Source: UBA4874 sp002399435
GTDB lineage: Bacteria > Bacillota > Clostridia > Caldicoprobacterales > DTU083
Assembly (NCBI GenBank): GCA_036823195.1
Contig: DAISGI010000032.1
Span: 1 to 29,581 of the forward strand
DNA: 29,581 nt
Reading direction: 5' to 3'
Below, one piece after another: positions 7,884 to 15,513 of the stretch. Position numbers and translations under genes: made by a program. Numbering within the stretch: position 1 is the stretch's first letter; every line of letters starts with the position of its first letter. A model generated the notes under the pieces. That model was not told the origin of the DNA and searched no databases. It was given only the letters and a program-made list of their open reading frames with translations.

Positions 7884-8734
7884 CCCTTCAGTGCCTCCTT
7901 AACCATTTGTATCGATTGATCCTCCGTGATTGCAGTTTCCCGATTGGTATATCCTTTCTTTCTAAGCATATCTGATATCTTTACATACTCCGGAGGGTTT
8001 ACTCCATACTGCTCCAGCTCAGGATCGGTGAAGACACTCCTGGGGGAACCAATTTTCACTGCCCTGCCACCGCTGAGCACCAAAACCTCGTCAGCATAAC
8101 TGGCTACCCGCTCCATGTCATGATCCACCACAATGACTGTAACGCCGCTCCCGTTGATCTTTTTAACAATCTCAAAAATTTCCTCAGCCCCCAGCGGATC
8201 AAGCTGGGTCGTGCATTCGTCCAACACCAGTATCTCAGGATCCAAAATAAAGACGGAGCCTAATGCCACCCTTTGAACCTGTCCGCCGGACAGCTCCGTT
8301 GGATTCTTCGACAAAACATCGTCGATCCTCATCAGCTGTGCCATATGCTCAATCTTTTCCTGCATCACTTTTCCTGGAACGCCCCGGTTCCCGAGACCGT
8401 ATGCCAACTCCTCTGCCACGGTTCCTGCCGTGTAGGACAGCTGATTAAACGGATTCTGAAACACAAGACCGATTTTTTGGCTCAGCTCTCCAATACTGCT
8501 CTTCCTCACATCCATACCATCCACCCGGATTCCGCCCTCCATCTCTCCTGAAAAGTAGTGGGGAATCAGTCCGACAAGGCTGTTGCAGAGGGTGGATTTG
8601 CCGGAACCGTTTGCTCCTATGATGCAGAAGAAACTTCCCCGGTCCACACGAAAATTGACATGATCGAGGACTTTATTGATGGCTTGGTTATATGTGAACG
8701 AAAAATCCTTTACCTCAAGTATGGTTTTTCCCAT
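7880..8734 (-). CDS. ECF transporter ATPase, second subunit
   Basis: 284 residues, a complete ABC ATPase: Walker A GANGSGKS (40-47), Q-loop FQNPFNQLS, canonical LSGGQ (148-152), Walker B ILVLDE (168-173) and the H-loop His in VVDHDMER. The residue after the catalytic Glu is Cys rather than the common Pro. With the downstream partner it should form the heterodimeric energising module of an ECF transporter. The gene lies 14 bp after the T-component gene and shares an ATGA start/stop overlap with the next ATPase gene. Confidence 0.93.
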   Translation of the reverse strand: MGKTILEVKDFSFTYNQAINKVLDHVNFRVDRGSFFCIIGANGSGKSTLCNSLVGLIPHYFSGEMEGGIRVDGMDVRKSSIGELSQKIGLVFQNPFNQLSYTAGTVAEELAYGLGNRGVPGKVMQEKIEHMAQLMRIDDVLSKNPTELSGGQVQRVALGSVFILDPEILVLDECTTQLDPLGAEEIFEIVKKINGSGVTVIVVDHDMERVASYADEVLVLSGGRAVKIGSPRSVFTDPELEQYGVNPPEYVKISDMLRKKGYTNRETAITEDQSIQMVKEALKG

Positions 8735-8748
8735 GCTATCTCCCTTCC

Positions 8749-9537
8749 TTACAGAATACCGAACTTCATCAGCAATGTCAGAATTAGGACAATAAGCAGA
8801 AACAAAATCAAAATGACATTCAATGGCTTATCCATCGGGGACCTTGTTGCTTTGACATAAGTCGTGCGCCGGACTCCATTTATTCCAAAGCCTCTCGTCT
8901 CCAGTGTCATTCCCCTCTCCTGCATATCGATCAGCGAAGACAGAATCACCGGACCCAGAAGGGGAATGTATGCCTTAATCCTGTTGAACAGCCCTCCCTG
9001 GGTCTCAACCCCTCTGGCTTCCTGCGATTGCCTGATAACAGACATACGCTTCTGCATCTGGGGAACGACATTCAAAGTTGCCAGAACCAGATATCCTGCT
9101 TTGTTGGGGAGCCCAAGATCGGTCAGTGCAGCTACTAAATTACTGATATGGGTCGTTTTGTTCATCAGCAGGAATGCCCCGAGGAATACAAGAAGCGTTA
9201 CTACAATTTTAAGCGCATACAAAACGCCTTCCAATCCCATCTGCGCAAACCCCAGATCTGCAATAATGGTTTTGTTTTTAGGGCTGTACAGCCCCTGTAT
9301 AAACAGAAGCATAACCGTAATGGGGATCCCAAAACCCAATACCACCTTTAAAAATGTCTTCTGTATTTTCGCAATGCAGGAAACAACAAACAGAAAGATC
9401 AATACTCCAAGACCCAGTGCAGGATTTGGAAAGATCAACGTACTGATTCCCAGTGAGATAATCGCCAGTAATTTTGTATTGGGATTCATTTTTTCTATGA
9501 TAGTGTTTTTGGGAACAAAGTCATTTGACATCTCCAT
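8749..9537 (-). CDS. ECF transporter transmembrane T component (EcfT)
   Basis: 262 residues with about five or six membrane segments and two coupling-helix motifs: EARGVET in the first and ERGMTLETRGFG in the second. The Ala-Arg-Gly type signature is how EcfT docks onto the two ATPases. An AGGAGGTTTATACA-spaced ATG sets the start at 9537. The gene sits between the S-component gene (85 bp upstream) and the ATPase genes (14 bp downstream), a full dedicated (group I-like) order. Confidence 0.9.
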   Translation of the reverse strand: MEMSNDFVPKNTIIEKMNPNTKLLAIISLGISTLIFPNPALGLGVLIFLFVVSCIAKIQKTFLKVVLGFGIPITVMLLFIQGLYSPKNKTIIADLGFAQMGLEGVLYALKIVVTLLVFLGAFLLMNKTTHISNLVAALTDLGLPNKAGYLVLATLNVVPQMQKRMSVIRQSQEARGVETQGGLFNRIKAYIPLLGPVILSSLIDMQERGMTLETRGFGINGVRRTTYVKATRSPMDKPLNVILILFLLIVLILTLLMKFGIL

Positions 9538-9580
9538 TGTATAAACCTCCAGTATGACTCCGATTTAATGGCGTATCCTG

Positions 9581-9623
9581 CATGAACCCGTTTCATGAGG
9601 TAATAACCTTCATGAACCCGTTT
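9581..9623. repeat. Pair of 13-bp direct repeats between the S and T genes
   Basis: CATGAACCCGTTT occurs at 9581-9593 and again at 9611-9623, 30 bases apart. The first copy also forms a small dyad, CATGAA-CCCGT-TTCATG (9581-9597). It lies in the 85-bp gap between the S- and T-component genes and could be a processing, regulatory or slippage-derived element. Confidence 0.45.
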
Positions 9624-10222
9624 TACGTTTCAGCCGGTCTCTTTCTTATGGAAACGGAGTATTGGGAGAGAAATCTCCGGGGTATTTTGCTCATTAACGA
9701 GTACACAATAGCAAACACAATTCCCTTGTCAATGAGGTTTTCAAGCATGGATGTGGAAAGCACCGAGAATAGTATCTCCTTTGTAGCAGCAATCATCGCG
9801 GCGGTAAAAAAAGAAGTGCCGTTAATGCCCGTCGCGCCGCCATAAACAAAAAAGGTTATTAAGGATGCTGAAATAGTGTTCGTCACGGTACATACCAGAC
9901 AGGTAATGACCGCTTTCCATTTGCTTTCGAAAAAGCCTGATCTCACCATAAATCCGGTAACCAGTCCACATAGCATACTGACCACTGAATAGGGCAGATA
10001 TACGGGATTTGCAACAAGTGCGAGAAAGATATTTGTTACCAGGCCACAAATGGCAGCGATCCAGGGACCAGAAAGACATGCAATAAGAATTGTCCCTATC
10101 ATGTCCAGAAACAGGGGCAGTTTCAGCAGGGAACACAGCGTCCCCCCTATCAGGTTAATTCCTACCGCTATGGGGATAAGAACAAGCGACTTCGTGGTAA
10201 ATTGATCTTTTATAATTCCCAT
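9623..10222 (-). CDS. ECF transporter substrate-binding S component
   Basis: A 199-residue protein, almost all hydrophobic with about six membrane segments, the normal size and topology for an ECF S component. The segment LPLFLDMIGTILIACLSGPW followed by a GLVTN turn is of a type seen in S components. No vitamin-specific family could be assigned. Its position as first gene of an operon with T and two ATPases supports the role. Downstream nucleoside hydrolase, kinase and divergent ribokinase genes suggest a nucleoside or pentose-containing substrate; that is inference. Confidence 0.8.
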   Translation of the reverse strand: MGIIKDQFTTKSLVLIPIAVGINLIGGTLCSLLKLPLFLDMIGTILIACLSGPWIAAICGLVTNIFLALVANPVYLPYSVVSMLCGLVTGFMVRSGFFESKWKAVITCLVCTVTNTISASLITFFVYGGATGINGTSFFTAAMIAATKEILFSVLSTSMLENLIDKGIVFAIVYSLMSKIPRRFLSQYSVSIRKRPAET

Positions 10223-10287
10223 ATATCGTCAATCCTTTCTGGACTCTCCCAAACGAAAGTATTTTCCTAAACTGTTTTTCTAACTTA

Positions 10288-10316
10288 ATTTTAACACTAT
10301 GCCATAGAATAAGCAA
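10288..10316 (-). promoter_or_regulatory. Promoter of the ECF/nucleosidase operon
   Basis: On the minus strand TTGCTT (10316-10311) and TAAAAT (10293-10288) are 17 bases apart. The spacer holds a small dyad, CTATG-C-CATAG (10297-10307 on the plus strand), a possible operator. The 5' leader to the S-component start would be about 60 nt. Confidence 0.6.
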
Positions 10317-10340
10317 CATTTTCGTAAAACATTTTGTTGC
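10313..10340. promoter_or_regulatory. Candidate operator of the LacI-ribokinase fusion regulator
   Basis: GCAACA (10313-10318) and TGTTGC (10335-10340) form an inverted repeat overlapping the -35 box of the leftward operon; the sequence between contains two ACATTTT copies and TTTTCGTAAAA. LacI-type regulators bind palindromes of this size, so this is the best operator candidate in the divergent intergenic region. A TTTTG/CAAAA dyad at 10332-10344 overlaps it. Confidence 0.4.
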
Positions 10341-10419
10341 AAAAATATTCTGCTGCTGCAGGAAAATGGCAAAGCCTGAAAATAGTTAGCAAACGCCAGG
10401 TGCGAATATGAGTTCTCAT

Positions 10420-10448
10420 TTATTATCCCTGTTTATTTGTGTTATACT
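10420..10448 (+). promoter_or_regulatory. Extended -10 promoter of the LacI-ribokinase gene
   Basis: TGT immediately before TATACT (10443-10448) makes an extended -10 element. The matching -35 position (TTATTA, 10420-10425) is poor, as is usual with extended -10 promoters. The leader to the start codon at 10486 would be about 30 nt. Confidence 0.5.
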
Positions 10449-10485
10449 GATATCCATAGACAAATATCTGGACAGGAGTCAAGCA

Positions 10486-12420
10486 ATGAATATTAGAGAC
10501 ATTGCAAGGTTGGCCGGGGTTTCCACCTCAACCGTTTCAAAAATTGTGAATCAAAAAGATGGGTCCATCAGCAGTGCGACACGACAGCGTGTTTTGAAAA
10601 TCGTACAGGAATATAACTATGCACCCTACGCCTCCCATGCACGAAGGTCCGCCAAAACCTGGCTGATAGGCATTCTGTTGAATTCTTCCGTCTCACTTGA
10701 CACAACACTGGACGGCATCATGAAAGTAGCGCAGGAGAACGGTTATTGGACACTGGTATTCAACAACTATTCTGATACGGATCAGGAATTGAAGAATATT
10801 ACTGCTCTGTGCAAAATGAAGATGGATGGAGTGATATGGGAGCCGGTAACGGAAAAGAGCCTTGAATTTGCCAACTATTTTGAAGATTTAAAGATCCCGG
10901 TTGTCACAATAGGACCAAATGGAGGGAACAGCGCCTTTCTCCTCCCTTATGAGGAAGCTTCTTACCGCATCACACAGGAATTGATTAAACGGGGGCATTC
11001 CCATATTGCCTGCCTGGTGAAACAGAGCCGACGGGCAGTTCCCTTTGTGAATGGATATAAAAAGTGTCTCTTTGATCATCACCTAAAAATGGACAAAGAG
11101 TTGATTTTTTCTGACTTGAATCATGACTTGGTTCAAAAAGTATGTACCCACCGTGTAACGGGCATTATTTTCTCCCATTATAGGAAGGCAATGGAATTTT
11201 ATCAGCGGATGATACGGCTTGGATATACAATACCAGAGGATGTATCCCTGATTTCCCTGCGAAATGATACGCTTGAGTCCATATCCTCTCCGGAAATCTC
11301 AGAGATATCCAGTTGTATGATCCGTAATTCCGATTTCGGATCCTACATCTGTAATAAGATCATCGCAGATATAGAAAGGAAGCCAGGTATTCCTCCATCC
11401 TTTGTGCAAAACCTTCACCTGAATAGCCAGACTACCATCGGCATTCCCTTTGACCAGCTGTCACCAAAAATTACTGTGGTGGGAAGCATCCACCTCGATA
11501 CTTTTCTCTATGCTTCCCAGCTGCCCCAAAAAGAGAAAACCACTCCTCTCACAGCATCCTTGAATTTTGCAGGTGGAAAAGGTGTAAACCAATCCATAGG
11601 TGCCGCCAAACTTGGCCATCGGGTGACATTGATTGGAAATGTGGGATCGGATGTGGATTCGGATCGTATCTATCAGGCCTTAGCCCAATATGGCGTCGAG
11701 ACTTCGGGAGTCCAGCGGTGCAGTAATACAGATACCGGGAGGGCCTATATCTTTGTTGATTCCAGCGGAACCTCCATGATTTCTGTACTGCCAGGGGCAA
11801 ATGATACCTTAACTGCCGAAGAGATCAGAAAGAGATATCATTTCTTTAAAAATACCGGCTACTGTCTGATTCAAGGCGATATCCCTGCGGAGGCCATTTC
11901 CGAAGCATGTAAGGCAGCCCACAAATATGGCGCAAAAATAATACTCAAGCCTTCCGCTTTCCGAAAAATACCGGAAGAAATTCTGAAAAGCATTGATATT
12001 TTGGCTCTAAATGAAAGAGAGCTGTCCAATCTTTGCCCTGGATGCTGCAGCAGCCAACAGCAGCCGGATTACCTTCTGGGCCTTGGAATAAAAGCATTTA
12101 TTCTATCTCTTGGGCAGCGGGGGTACCTTGTCAAAACTTCTGATTGGGAGGAACACTTTCAGCCTCCGGACTTTCGGCCCCTGGACAATACCGGCGCCGA
12201 TGATGCATTTATCAGTGCTCTTGCTTCCTACCTTCTATACGGATATGATCTGAGAGGGGCGGTCCGTATTGCCGCCTACGCAGCTGGATTCTGCAATGCA
12301 GGAGAAGGCGTAATAAATTCCCTGGTTGACAGAGCCCGCCTTGAAGCATATATAAGGCAAAGGGAAAGCGGTCTGCTCCATCTCCCGCGGTCAGGCAATA
12401 GAATAGTGATTCATCATTAG
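10486..12420 (+). CDS. LacI-family regulator fused to a ribokinase-like domain
   Basis: A 644-residue fusion. Residues 1-50 are a LacI helix-turn-helix (IRDIARLAGVSTSTVSKIVN), about 58-325 a periplasmic-binding-protein-like sensor, and about 328-630 a PfkB/ribokinase domain (FAGGKGVNQSIGAAKLG present). The catalytic loop reads DNTGADDAF (567-575) instead of the usual (A/G)AGD: the Asp base (573) is kept but the anion-hole Gly is Asp572, so catalysis may be lost. It probably represses or activates the divergent ECF operon and the downstream rbsK gene, sensing ligand through one or both C-terminal domains. ATG 10486 is preceded by ACAGGAG; longer upstream extensions lack a site. Most LacI proteins end near 330-340 residues. 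Confidence 0.9.
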   Translation: MNIRDIARLAGVSTSTVSKIVNQKDGSISSATRQRVLKIVQEYNYAPYASHARRSAKTWLIGILLNSSVSLDTTLDGIMKVAQENGYWTLVFNNYSDTDQELKNITALCKMKMDGVIWEPVTEKSLEFANYFEDLKIPVVTIGPNGGNSAFLLPYEEASYRITQELIKRGHSHIACLVKQSRRAVPFVNGYKKCLFDHHLKMDKELIFSDLNHDLVQKVCTHRVTGIIFSHYRKAMEFYQRMIRLGYTIPEDVSLISLRNDTLESISSPEISEISSCMIRNSDFGSYICNKIIADIERKPGIPPSFVQNLHLNSQTTIGIPFDQLSPKITVVGSIHLDTFLYASQLPQKEKTTPLTASLNFAGGKGVNQSIGAAKLGHRVTLIGNVGSDVDSDRIYQALAQYGVETSGVQRCSNTDTGRAYIFVDSSGTSMISVLPGANDTLTAEEIRKRYHFFKNTGYCLIQGDIPAEAISEACKAAHKYGAKIILKPSAFRKIPEEILKSIDILALNERELSNLCPGCCSSQQQPDYLLGLGIKAFILSLGQRGYLVKTSDWEEHFQPPDFRPLDNTGADDAFISALASYLLYGYDLRGAVRIAAYAAGFCNAGEGVINSLVDRARLEAYIRQRESGLLHLPRSGNRIVIHH

Positions 12421-12447
12421 GAATGATACTCAGAATAATAACAGGGG

Positions 12448-13368
12448 ATGATTGTTTTGGAAAGAAAAAAGATATTGGTGATTGGCAGTCTGAATATGGA
12501 TATGGTTGTTCGTATGCCACGTATGCCCGAAATCGGTGAAACCATCATGGGAACCAGTTTTATGACAGTACCCGGCGGGAAAGGGGCCAATCAGGCATAT
12601 GCTGCTGCCAAGCTCGGCGGAAAAGTTGCCATGCTTGGAGCTACCGGAACAGATGAATATGGAAAGCAATTGATTCAGGGGTTAAGCGAAGCAGGGGTGA
12701 ATGTCGAAAATATATACAGATGTCCGGAAACACATACAGGGATCGCATCAATCCATGTCAACCAGGACGGAAATAATTGCATCGTTGTTGTACCCGGAGC
12801 AAACTATATGTGCAGTGTGGATCAGATTGCCAAACAAATGGAATTGATTGAACAATGTGATATACTGATCCTGCAGCTGGAGATACCAATCGAGGCAGTG
12901 CAATATGCAGTGAAGGCTGCAAAAGAAAGGAAAAAGACGGTTATTTTGAATCCGGCTCCAGCCCCTGACAGGATTCCGGACGATTTTTTGGAAAAAATTG
13001 ATATCTTAACGCCAAATGAAACCGAGCTTCAAAGACTTACTGGTCACAGTACTGGCTCACTGGAAGAGATTGTGGAAGCATCTCATGTTTTGCTGGACAG
13101 AGGGGTCAAAACACTCGTGGTGACATGGGGAAGCAAGGGCGCTGTTTTGATAACGGGAGAAAAACATCAGTTATTCCACGTAGCCAGTGTAAAAGCAGTG
13201 GACACAACGGCTGCGGGAGATTCCTTTACAGCAGCTCTGGCAGTCGCAATGTCCGAAGGCAAAAGCATGGAGGATGCAATTCAATTTGCCAACAAAGTTG
13301 CAACAATCGTTGTTACAAGATTAGGAGCCAGAACTTCCATACCCTTTCGGGAAGAACTTGAGGAATAA
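12448..13368 (+). CDS. rbsK: Ribokinase
   Basis: 306 residues, the usual ribokinase length. Visible are VIGSLNMDMV at the N-terminus, PGGKGANQAYAAAKLGG (substrate site), LNPAPAP, LTPNETEL and the catalytic DTTAAGDSF (252-260) with Asp258. It would phosphorylate D-ribose or a related pentose at O5 for entry into the pentose phosphate pathway. It lies 27 bp after the LacI-ribokinase fusion gene and is co-oriented, so both are likely co-transcribed. Ribose freed by the nucleoside hydrolase across the divergent promoter region is a natural substrate. The kinase half of the fusion regulator looks like a paralogue of this enzyme. Confidence 0.9.
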   Translation: MIVLERKKILVIGSLNMDMVVRMPRMPEIGETIMGTSFMTVPGGKGANQAYAAAKLGGKVAMLGATGTDEYGKQLIQGLSEAGVNVENIYRCPETHTGIASIHVNQDGNNCIVVVPGANYMCSVDQIAKQMELIEQCDILILQLEIPIEAVQYAVKAAKERKKTVILNPAPAPDRIPDDFLEKIDILTPNETELQRLTGHSTGSLEEIVEASHVLLDRGVKTLVVTWGSKGAVLITGEKHQLFHVASVKAVDTTAAGDSFTAALAVAMSEGKSMEDAIQFANKVATIVVTRLGARTSIPFREELEE

Positions 13369-13464
13369 TGAATATGTCCTCAATGCTCCCATCAAAATAT
13401 CGCACAAGCTTGAAGGCTATTTTTCATGGGCGTTCCCTTGGCTTGATTCCAGCCTATAGTTAAT

Positions 13465-13496
13465 GAAAATCAGCGTCAGCGCGAGCTGAGATTTTC
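13465..13496. terminator. Hairpin between convergent rbsK and ABC operon
   Basis: GAAAATC-AGC (from 13465) pairs with GCTGAGATTTTC (ending 13496) apart from a 2-base bulge. Both arms end in A/T runs, fitting a bidirectional terminator for the plus-strand rbsK transcript and the minus-strand ABC operon. The rest of 13369-13500 shows nothing recognisable. Confidence 0.6.
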
Positions 13497-13500
13497 TGTG

Positions 13501-15513
13501 CTATTCCAGCTTGATTTGATGCTCTTTGAGATCGGCCTTACTTAAATAAACAATGTTTTCTCCTTTCAGCGAAAACGACAGAACCGATTGATCGAGTATC
13601 TTTCGCCTGGAACCGTCTTTCAGCGATATGGCATAGAGCTTGTTCTGATCCAGCCGGTCCATAAAAATCACTTCTTTTTCCGTCAGAAGAAAGGATTCCG
13701 TGACAATACCGTTAAGCTCCGCTTCCTGGTCCGTGTGAACATCGTACTTCATAAGTTTGGATTCCGCATTGATGTAATAAATGTTTTCGCCGTCGAAGGA
13801 AAGGGACTTGAGCAAAGGGGCCTCAATGATGACCTTCCTTTCTCCTGTCAAACGGTTTACTTTGGAAACCTGTCCGTTACCGATGAAATAGAAATTCTGA
13901 TGATCCAGAAAAAGCGCATTGACGAATGAAAAAAACTTCACATCCTGTTCTTTCGGCTTGCCTATGTTCAAAAATGTATTGCGGCTCGTATTCAAATTTC
14001 GCTCAAAGACGATTTTTTTTGAAAAGTTCCTGGTGTCCACCTCAACAACAGAAAAACGGTCAGCAATAGTGAAGAATCCGGATACATCTGAATCGATCTG
14101 CATGTAATAAACGAAATTGCCGCACCCGTAGATTGCCTCCGGTACCTTACTGAGCGCCTGCATTGGGTTACGGATTAGCTTTTCAGTTTTCCCGGTGGAC
14201 TTGTTTTCCATCATCCATGTAGCCTCATCGGAATTCGGATTCTCTACAAAAAACCGATAATTGTCATTTTCAAAAGTGTCGCTCTGCTCCAGATTAAACA
14301 GCGGATGTTCCTGAACCGTGTCTGGCGCAGCACATCCCGAAAACAGGGAGGTGCTCAGGCACAGCAGCAGGATCAGGCATACTGTTTTCTTTATGCGGCG
14401 GGACCTTCGTGCGCACCAGATATTTGTATTCCTTTTCAGGATTATGGCTGCCATGATAAGCATGAGACATAAAGTAATCCCGACGAGCAGCCATCTCACT
14501 GCGCTCCCGATTTCCTGGAACACCATCGTTTTCTCCTGTAGCACGGCATCATATTGATATTCGCTCCCTCTGAAGAAGCCTGTGGAAATCATAAATCCAA
14601 GAGGACCCGGAAGGAAGTATTTAGCGGACGACAGGGAGAACCCATAATAAGGAAGTAAAATCGCAGCCGTGCAGACAAACAAAGTGAGGGCGTATTTTCT
14701 GACACAGACCGAGACAAACAGGATGAGCGCGGCAAGGCCCAAGCTACCAAACAGCTTTCCTAAAAAGATTCCAAGAAAGGCACCGACCAGCGTTGCCTCT
14801 CTTGTGGACGTGGCAAAATACGAGAGACTCTGCAGGGGATAATCTCCATGCGGAAGTCCATATTTCAAATCATAGAACAGGAAACGCATACTGCTGTCCA
14901 GCAGGCAGAGCAGACAGACCACCGCCACGACGAGTATCATTTTATCCAGAGCGTGGCTTCTTGCTCCCTTTGGCTCTGTCAGGATCAGTTCATTCATTCT
15001 GCTTTCGTATTCCTGACAGAATACCGGGGTAATCAGCAGAAGCAGCAGCAGAACAAACAGCAGGTTCAGGCTGTCATGGGACAGCAGGCCATCCCAGCCG
15101 TTGGTATAGAGGAACCATCGGCTTTCCTTGTTTTCCCGGATGCCGCTGTATTGCCCGTACACAAGCTCAAAGCCCTTTTGATAGCGGACGGCTGTCCCGG
15201 CCCCGGCGAGCTGGGACGTGAATTCCTTTTCCGTCAGCTTTCCGTCAGAATAGTCGTCGTAAAGGTTCTGAAGCCTGCTGTTTGCTTTTGCAATCCGGTC
15301 AGCTTCCCCTGACAAAAAGCTCTCCGTTTCCTTCGTGCATTTTCCCTCCACCTGTTGAAGATAGTGGTCGTAGGCCTCCCTGTTTTGCTCTATCTCAGGA
15401 TTTGTCGGCATGTCAAATAAAAGGAGTCCGGCAATGCTCAGGACAAAATAGAGCAGAATCAGCCACAGCCCTTTCTGATGCCAAAACATCTTTCTGATTT
15501 CATATCGCATCAT
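13501..15513 (-). CDS. ABC-2 type permease fused to a lipoprotein-like propeller domain
   Basis: 670 residues in two parts. Residues 1-360 form an ABC-2 permease: an N-terminal membrane anchor (16-33), a large extracytoplasmic loop (35-145) and several membrane segments to about 358. Residues 371-394 (RRSRRIKKTVCLILLL... ending SLFSGC) look exactly like a lipoprotein signal peptide with lipobox Cys394. Residues 395-670 look like a DUF5050-like beta-propeller, with repeated IYYI/NLYAI/FYFI strand motifs. No stop codon separates them. Codon 374 is ATA where a free lipoprotein would have ATG, so a start-codon loss may have created the fusion. It overlaps the other permease gene by 14 bp and is the last gene of the operon. 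Confidence 0.82.
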   Translation of the reverse strand: MMRYEIRKMFWHQKGLWLILLYFVLSIAGLLLFDMPTNPEIEQNREAYDHYLQQVEGKCTKETESFLSGEADRIAKANSRLQNLYDDYSDGKLTEKEFTSQLAGAGTAVRYQKGFELVYGQYSGIRENKESRWFLYTNGWDGLLSHDSLNLLFVLLLLLLITPVFCQEYESRMNELILTEPKGARSHALDKMILVVAVVCLLCLLDSSMRFLFYDLKYGLPHGDYPLQSLSYFATSTREATLVGAFLGIFLGKLFGSLGLAALILFVSVCVRKYALTLFVCTAAILLPYYGFSLSSAKYFLPGPLGFMISTGFFRGSEYQYDAVLQEKTMVFQEIGSAVRWLLVGITLCLMLIMAAIILKRNTNIWCARRSRRIKKTVCLILLLCLSTSLFSGCAAPDTVQEHPLFNLEQSDTFENDNYRFFVENPNSDEATWMMENKSTGKTEKLIRNPMQALSKVPEAIYGCGNFVYYMQIDSDVSGFFTIADRFSVVEVDTRNFSKKIVFERNLNTSRNTFLNIGKPKEQDVKFFSFVNALFLDHQNFYFIGNGQVSKVNRLTGERKVIIEAPLLKSLSFDGENIYYINAESKLMKYDVHTDQEAELNGIVTESFLLTEKEVIFMDRLDQNKLYAISLKDGSRRKILDQSVLSFSLKGENIVYLSKADLKEHQIKLE

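Noticed and set aside
8864..9544. 226-codon plus-strand open frame
   Set aside because: It is the antisense of the EcfT gene, whose coupling motifs and start are clear.
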